From: Bacteroidales bacterium
GTDB lineage: Bacteria; Bacteroidota; Bacteroidia; Bacteroidales; P3
NCBI GenBank assembly: GCA_017439185.1
Contig: JAFRTM010000007.1
Location: 1-64,000 of the forward strand
Direction of reading: 5' to 3'
Length of the DNA stretch: 64,000 nucleotides
Below are positions 59,491 to 64,000 of this stretch, one piece after another. A program made the translations under genes and the position numbers. The stretch's first letter is position 1; each line of letters begins with the position of its first letter. Under the pieces are notes generated by a model. It saw only the letters and a list, made by a program, of their open reading frames with translations, did not search any database and had not been told where the DNA came from.

Positions 59491-60609
59491 TTATTCTTCT
59501 AATGTTTTAGCGACAAACAGCACCCACTCGTCCATGTTGTCGGTAAGCACCTTAGGGTATGGCAGTGTAATGCGCACGTCGGGGGCTATGCCTGTTTCGT
59601 CGATGCCACGGTCGGGCAATCGAAACGAGCGCGACATGGCGATAGTAATCATCGAGCCAGAGTTCGGAAATGTCGCCACTCGGCAATTGGAATAGTCCAA
59701 ACAGCCTATGGTATTGTCGCGCCCAAACACTGTAACGCGGTCGGAAGTGGCCTTGATGTCAACGAGAAATTGTTCTCCCGAGCTCGCTACTATGGGGTCG
59801 ATGATGATGCCGACTTTCTTGGGCTTGTGCGGATAAACGGTGTCAATGGTTATTGTTTGCATTGTGTCTGTTGTTGAAATCACCCATTCGTCGGGCGATG
59901 CAAGCAAGCGGGTGAGAAGATTTCTATATCCCCAGGCGATAGTGGTGTCCTGCAAGGTCTCAGTCCAATAGTCGCGGTTGCCTTTACTATTACGCATCTC
60001 CACGCCGTCGGTGTTGCCAGGGTGGTCGTAGCACAGACAGAGAAGCGGCCAGTAGGCTCCATCGCTACCGCCTGAGTTGCCACGAATGTCGATTATCAGA
60101 TTTTGACACTGCGAGACTATGAACGAATCAACGGTGTGGGCAATCCAATTCCAATCAATATGCTGGCCAAACGACGGCACACGAATAAGATAAGTCTTGT
60201 CGGTTACCTTGCAAGATAGTTGCTTCGGCGCGTATTCATCCATCTCTCGGAAAAAAGTTATCTGCTTGTTTTCCGGAAAATATTGCTGTGAAAAGTTGTA
60301 AAAATTGCCGTTATTAAGACCAGCCACGCTAAGGTGCCAGTCTGCAAAGAAGGCCGAATACTCACCGGCAGCCTCCGTACCTGTTTTCTTGCCCTGCTTA
60401 ATTTCCTTGCGCAAACGGTTTTTCAGAGCCTTGTAGTCGCGCATATTGGTTTTGTTCACCTTGGTGGGGTAGCCCGAGTAATTCTCTTCGACTTGCGACA
60501 CTGCAAAGTCGAAATCTTCCAGATGTTGTTTGACCGACAGCGAGTCCTGCGCCCAAGCACTGAAACAAAGGCTACATACTATTGTGAGGGTCAATATTGC
60601 TTTCTTCAT
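59491..60609 (-). CDS. S41-family (C-terminal processing-type) peptidase inserted in the nqr operon
   Basis: 372 residues with signal peptide MKKAILTLTIVCSLCFSAWA. The tail-specific protease core shows LIIDIRGNSGGSDG and PIVASSGEQFLVDI with the nucleophile Ser in SSGEQ; the C-terminal GIAPDVRITLP is typical of S41. There is no PDZ domain between the helical N-terminal part and the core. It lies between nqrD and nqrE, transcribed in the same direction. The DNA looks more AT-rich than the flanking nqr genes, suggesting later acquisition. Periplasmic location is inferred. Confidence 0.88.
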   Translation of the reverse strand: MKKAILTLTIVCSLCFSAWAQDSLSVKQHLEDFDFAVSQVEENYSGYPTKVNKTNMRDYKALKNRLRKEIKQGKKTGTEAAGEYSAFFADWHLSVAGLNNGNFYNFSQQYFPENKQITFFREMDEYAPKQLSCKVTDKTYLIRVPSFGQHIDWNWIAHTVDSFIVSQCQNLIIDIRGNSGGSDGAYWPLLCLCYDHPGNTDGVEMRNSKGNRDYWTETLQDTTIAWGYRNLLTRLLASPDEWVISTTDTMQTITIDTVYPHKPKKVGIIIDPIVASSGEQFLVDIKATSDRVTVFGRDNTIGCLDYSNCRVATFPNSGSMITIAMSRSFRLPDRGIDETGIAPDVRITLPYPKVLTDNMDEWVLFVAKTLEE

Positions 60610-60641
60610 ATTGAATATCTTTTACTAAAAACCGTTTGGCC

Positions 60642-60685
60642 CCGTCGAAGGATCGCCGAAGGACCGTCGAAGGATCGATGAAGGC
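60642..60685. repeat. Short direct repeat between nqrD and the S41 gene
   Basis: CCGTCGAAGGATCG occurs at 60642-60655 and 60664-60677, with partial copies (CCGAAGGA, GATGAAGG) between and after. It fills the 97-base gap at one border of the inserted peptidase gene. Confidence 0.65.
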
Positions 60686-60706
60686 AGAGTATGTGCTGGG
60701 GGAGGG

Positions 60707-61330
60707 TCATTGCTCGCAAAGGTCTTTGTTGCGGCTGCGGTGCCACCAGATGATGAGGCCGACGAGGATGAGGGCCATGGGCGGCATAATCATCAGGCCG
60801 TTGTTCTCGTAGCCTATCTCGTAGAGGCCGAGCTTCTCCATGATGGGGTAGCCCCAGAGGGTGCCGCTGCCGAAGAGCTCGCGCACGAAGCCCAGGACGA
60901 TGAGGATGACGCTGTAGCCAAGTCCGTTGCCCAGACCGTCGAGCAGGCTCGGCCACGGCTTCTGCACCATGGCGAAAGCCTCGAGGCGGCCCATGACGAT
61001 GCAGTTGGTGATGATGAGTCCCACGAAGACGGAGAGCTGCTTGCTGACGTCGTACATGTAGGCTTTCAGCACTTGGTCCACCAGTACCACCAGCATCGAC
61101 ACCACCACCAGCTGCACTATTATCCTTATGCGAGGAGGAATGGTCTTCCTCAGCAGCGATATTATCACGTTGGCGAGGGCTACCACCACCGTCACGCTCA
61201 TGGCCATCACCAGCGCCGGCTTCAGCTGTGCCGTCACCGCGAGGCACGAGCAGATTCCCAAAATCTGCACCGTTATAGGATTCTCCTTGTTGAAAGGCAG
61301 TGTTATCAGTTTCCAGTTGCGCTTGCTCAT
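60707..61330 (-). CDS. nqrD: Na+-translocating NADH:quinone reductase subunit D
   Basis: 207 residues, six transmembrane helices. NPITVQILGICSCLAVTAQLKPAL and IITNCIVMGRLEAFAM contain the conserved Cys residues of the NqrD/E pair. The start ATGA overlaps the stop of the upstream exported-protein gene by 4 bases, so nqrD is translationally coupled to that non-canonical gene. Confidence 0.96.
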   Translation of the reverse strand: MSKRNWKLITLPFNKENPITVQILGICSCLAVTAQLKPALVMAMSVTVVVALANVIISLLRKTIPPRIRIIVQLVVVSMLVVLVDQVLKAYMYDVSKQLSVFVGLIITNCIVMGRLEAFAMVQKPWPSLLDGLGNGLGYSVILIVLGFVRELFGSGTLWGYPIMEKLGLYEIGYENNGLMIMPPMALILVGLIIWWHRSRNKDLCEQ

Positions 61331-61857
61331 TGCTGTTGTTCTGATTGTTCTATGGTGTCATTTATCAGCTTGCCCAGTACCACCCCCGAAGAGAGTGCGC
61401 CGGTCTTTATCCTCCATACTTTGGTTCCTACGGGACTGCCGTAAGCGTAGAGTTTGCCGGTCTTGCAGAGGCTCTCGCCGGCCTTGTTTGTTACCGTGGC
61501 AGTGTAAGACCAGTTGCCAGCTTTGTTGATGGAGATGACCTCAATAGTGATGGTCAGCTCGCTGTCTATGTCGTGCCCGATGGCGAGGTATCGGTGGGTC
61601 TTGCTCGCTATGCCGTCGGCGAAAGCTGCCGCTGCCGTGGTTTTTTCTTTCTCCCACTCTTCCTCGTGTTTGGCAAAGGCGCTGTCGGTCTTCCCCATTA
61701 TCACGGCCTTGGAATAGTCTATTTCGAGGCGGGCTACACCTGCCGTCTTCAGACACTCCACCGAGCCCGATACTATCTCTTGGGCATGGCAGACCGAGGC
61801 TCCGGCGAGGAGCAGTGCGGCTGCTATAATTGTTTTCAGATGACTAACCGTATTCAT
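61327..61857 (-). CDS. Exported protein of unknown function embedded between nqrC and nqrD
   Basis: 176 residues with a signal peptide (AAALLLAGASVCHAQ). The mature part is alpha/beta (ARLEIDYSKAVIMGKTDSAFAKHEEEWEKEK, given by its ends, then ELTITIEVISINKAGNWSYTATVTN) without a motif I know. Both ends overlap nqr genes by 4 bases (nqrC stop, nqrD start), which is the same coupling as the canonical subunits show among themselves. It is therefore translated with the pump and may be an accessory factor, but that is inference from position. Confidence 0.7.
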   Translation of the reverse strand: MNTVSHLKTIIAAALLLAGASVCHAQEIVSGSVECLKTAGVARLEIDYSKAVIMGKTDSAFAKHEEEWEKEKTTAAAAFADGIASKTHRYLAIGHDIDSELTITIEVISINKAGNWSYTATVTNKAGESLCKTGKLYAYGSPVGTKVWRIKTGALSSGVVLGKLINDTIEQSEQQQ

Positions 61858-62468
61858 TGTACGCCTCCTTCTATTAAGTCTTTATATTTGGCGAGGTCGG
61901 CAGCCAACATGTCGTTGACGCCGTTGCTCGTCATGGTTCCGCCGCTTATGGCATCGACCTCGAAGGGCGACGAGTGGTCGGCGCTCTTCTTGAGCCGGAC
62001 GGGCTTTACGTGGCCGTCGCTGTCGGTGATGCGCTTGCCTATGAACTGCTGGGCGAACTTGTCGGAGGCTATCTCGCCGCCGAGTCCGGGGGTCTCTCCT
62101 TTATGGTCGAAGACGGCTCCCACTATGGCTCCCGACTTGTCGATGGCGAGGTAGCCCCAGATGGGCCCCCACAGTCCGGTGCCGCACAGGGGCAGTATGA
62201 TGCCGTCGCGGTTGTCGAAATCGTAGTAATAGTACATCAGGCTGTCGTCGCTGTAGGCTTGTCCGATACACCGGTTGTATTCTTTCTCTACTTCTTGGCG
62301 TGGCACGTCAACGCCCACAGCCTTCAGTATCATCTGCTGCTGTTCGCGTTCTTTGTTGCGCTCCTGCAAGGGCTTCAGCGCCACCGCCGTGATGCTCAGC
62401 ACTACTGCCACCACGGCCACCAGGACCGCAGAATAGATAATCATATAACGGTTGCTGAACTGTCTCAT
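61854..62468 (-). CDS. nqrC: Na+-translocating NADH:quinone reductase subunit C
   Basis: 204 residues: one N-terminal transmembrane helix and a periplasmic FMN-binding domain. DAISGGTMTSNGV corresponds to the SGATxT motif whose second Thr carries covalently bound FMN (attached by ApbE). Here the Ala is Gly. GLGGEIASDKFAQQF is also conserved. Overlaps nqrB by 4 bases. Confidence 0.95.
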   Translation of the reverse strand: MRQFSNRYMIIYSAVLVAVVAVVLSITAVALKPLQERNKEREQQQMILKAVGVDVPRQEVEKEYNRCIGQAYSDDSLMYYYYDFDNRDGIILPLCGTGLWGPIWGYLAIDKSGAIVGAVFDHKGETPGLGGEIASDKFAQQFIGKRITDSDGHVKPVRLKKSADHSSPFEVDAISGGTMTSNGVNDMLAADLAKYKDLIEGGVQ

Positions 62469-63622
62469 CTGCGGACCTCCTTTCCTCTACGTCTGCGGCG
62501 GCTTATGTTGACTGCCACCACACAATGGTCTATGAGCGGGGCGAAGCAGTTCATCAGCAGGATGCTCAGCATCATGCCCTCGGGATAGGCTGGGTTGACC
62601 ACCCTCAGCAACACGGCGAACAGGCCTATCAGCAAGCCGTAGATCCACTTTCCTATATTGGTCTGGGCCGCCGTCACGGGGTCGGTGGCCATAAACACTG
62701 CTCCGAACATGAAGCCGCCCATCACGTAATGGTAATAGAAAGGCAGCTGCATATATTCGTTGGCTCCTATCAGGTTGAAGACGATTCCCATAAGACCGCC
62801 GCCGACGATCACGCCGGTCATGATGCGCCACGAGGCGATGCCGCTCACCAGTAGTATCACGGCTCCGATGGCGATGGCTATAAGCGAGGTCTCACATGTA
62901 CTTCCTCCAACGGTGCCGATGATCATGTCTGCCAGCGAGGCTGTAGGCCGTGCGCTGCCTCCCATCATCTCGCCCAGCGGCGTGGCTCCGGCTATGGCGT
63001 CGGTGCCCCACCAGTCGCCTGCGGTCCACACCTTGTCGCCCGACATCCTCGTGGGATAGGCGAAGAACAGGAAGGCGCGTGCCACAAGGGCTGGGTTGAG
63101 GAAGTTCATGCCGGTGCCGCCGAAGGCTTCTTTGGCTATAATCACGGCGAAGGCTACGGCCAGCGCCACCTGCCACAGCGGCGTGGTGACGGGCACTATC
63201 ATGGGTATCAGCAGCCCGGTGGCGAGGAATCCTTCGTTGACCTCGTGATGACGTATCTGGGCGAAGGCAAACTCGATGGTCAGCCCTACAAGGTACGACA
63301 CCACGATCATGGGCAGCATGCGCACTGCTCCGAAGAGGAAGCAGGACCAGAGGGTCATGGCCTCTCCGGTGGCGCTATAGTGTTGGTAGCCGATATTCCA
63401 CATACCGAAAAGCAACGCCGGCATAAGGGCTATCACCACGGTGATCATGCATCTCTTCATATCCACCGCATCACGGATGTGGCTGCCCTGGCGGGTTACC
63501 GTGTTGGGCACAAAGGCGAAGGTCTCGAAGGCGTCGAAGGTGCTGTGGAGCCACCAAAGCTTGCCCCCTTCGGAGAAGGTGGGCTTCATGCGGTCGGCTA
63601 GTTGTCTCAGCTTCTTTATCAC
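62465..63622 (-). CDS. nqrB: Na+-translocating NADH:quinone reductase subunit B
   Basis: 385 residues from the GTG ending at 63622, which overlaps the nqrA stop (GTGA) and gives the usual NqrB N-terminus (KKLRQLADRMKPTF). About ten transmembrane helices; DAIAGATPLGEM contains the GAT motif whose Thr binds FMN; AFGGTGMNFLNPALVARAFLF and MFGAVFMATDPVTA are conserved. It binds riboflavin and ubiquinone or menaquinone and forms part of the Na+ channel. Confidence 0.95.
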   Translation of the reverse strand: MIKKLRQLADRMKPTFSEGGKLWWLHSTFDAFETFAFVPNTVTRQGSHIRDAVDMKRCMITVVIALMPALLFGMWNIGYQHYSATGEAMTLWSCFLFGAVRMLPMIVVSYLVGLTIEFAFAQIRHHEVNEGFLATGLLIPMIVPVTTPLWQVALAVAFAVIIAKEAFGGTGMNFLNPALVARAFLFFAYPTRMSGDKVWTAGDWWGTDAIAGATPLGEMMGGSARPTASLADMIIGTVGGSTCETSLIAIAIGAVILLVSGIASWRIMTGVIVGGGLMGIVFNLIGANEYMQLPFYYHYVMGGFMFGAVFMATDPVTAAQTNIGKWIYGLLIGLFAVLLRVVNPAYPEGMMLSILLMNCFAPLIDHCVVAVNISRRRRRGKEVRR

Positions 63623-64000
63623 ACGCCCTCCTTTCTGCAAAGCTCCAGGGCTTGCCTTATGATGGACTGGATTTCTGTTTTCGACGGGTCTATATATTCG
63701 CATAGGGCCAGGTCTTCGGGCTCTACCTCGTAGATCCCCAAAGCCTCCATCAGTTCGATGTCGCCGATGACGGCGGCTTTTATCAGCTGCAGGGGATAGA
63801 TGTCCATAGGCACTACCCGTTCGAAGTTGCCGGTCATCACCAGCGGACGGACTCCGCCGTGTACTCCTGTGTTGTATCTCATACTGCTCCTAAAGAGTCG
63901 CGGCAGGATTCCGCTGAGGAAAGTGCCCGAGAAACTATGTTTCTTCAGACCCGGTGCTATCCAGCCCATAAACTCGTGGCGGTCGCCCTCTTCGAGAAGG
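63619..64000 (-). CDS. nqrA: Na+-translocating NADH:quinone reductase subunit A (C-terminal part)
   Basis: The C-terminal 126 residues; the gene leaves the window at its 5' side. LLEEGDRHEFMGWIAPG, then FERVVPMDIYPLQLIKA and CEYIDPSKTEIQSIIRQAL, are typical of NqrA, the soluble subunit docked on NqrB. The frame is intact to the edge of the window. Confidence 0.95.
   Translation of the reverse strand, partial: LLEEGDRHEFMGWIAPGLKKHSFSGTFLSGILPRLFRSSMRYNTGVHGGVRPLVMTGNFERVVPMDIYPLQLIKAAVIGDIELMEALGIYEVEPEDLALCEYIDPSKTEIQSIIRQALELCRKEGV

Overview
The window is from the chromosome of a Bacteroidales bacterium (phylum Bacteroidota). The evidence is direct: many promoters fit the Bacteroidota consensus TTG-N19-TAnnTTTG (2232-2262, 4682-4712, 30563-30593), two secreted proteins end in type IX secretion (T9SS) sorting domains, transketolase is split into two genes, a DUF177-rpmF pair is present, and a Na+-translocating NADH:quinone reductase operon occupies the right end. 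I cannot place it below order level. No rRNA, insertion sequence or CRISPR array is visible; there is one tRNA (Gln, UUG).

Layout. 1-4.5 kb: edge fragment of a small DUF6266-like gene, a repeat-rich spacer, a zinc-ribbon membrane protein and methylmalonyl-CoA mutase large subunit. 4.7-8.6 kb: a strong promoter, a roughly 240-nt structured RNA ending in a terminator, an unrecognised protein and a BspA-like leucine-rich-repeat T9SS protein. 8.7-13.8 kb (minus): a five-gene envelope operon with an OmpA-type lipoprotein, two unknown exported proteins, an M28 peptidase fused to a beta-barrel-like tail, and an exported protein of six Cys/His repeats. 14-22.6 kb: DUF177-rpmF, a 1,835-residue gingipain-like T9SS protease and a ClC channel. 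22.7-24.4 kb: relics of a prophage (truncated MuF-type head protein with a toxin-like C-terminus, and a small phage gene) beside tRNA-Gln. 24.6-30 kb: a coiled-coil lipoprotein, an M3 peptidase and RNase R.

30.6-44.9 kb is a single-direction, tightly coupled surface polysaccharide operon: UDP-HexNAc epimerase and dehydrogenase, flippase, TupA-like ATP-grasp protein, EpsG-type polymerase, two GT4 glycosyltransferases and the initiating phosphoglycosyltransferase. A less usual block follows: class I/II aminotransferase, D-2-hydroxyacid dehydrogenase, stand-alone ATP-grasp ligase and DegT aminotransferase. This block could make a hydroxy acid or amino acid and couple it to an amino sugar, and it is my main candidate for an undescribed pathway.

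45-51.2 kb (minus) is a long gene string holding both transketolase halves, separated by a VWA protein and an acetyltransferase, then an HXXEE membrane protein, a relic of a second transketolase 3' end, small genes, a LOG-type hydrolase and a Cas4-like nuclease. 51.9-56.6 kb (minus) has yidC, nhaD and a membrane-anchored protein. 57.3-64 kb (minus) is nqrABCDEF, interrupted by an exported unknown protein (between C and D), an S41 peptidase (between D and E) and an 85-bp inverted repeat (between E and F). A family of 54-bp dispersed repeats, plus two shorter repeated motifs, marks the long intergenic spacers.
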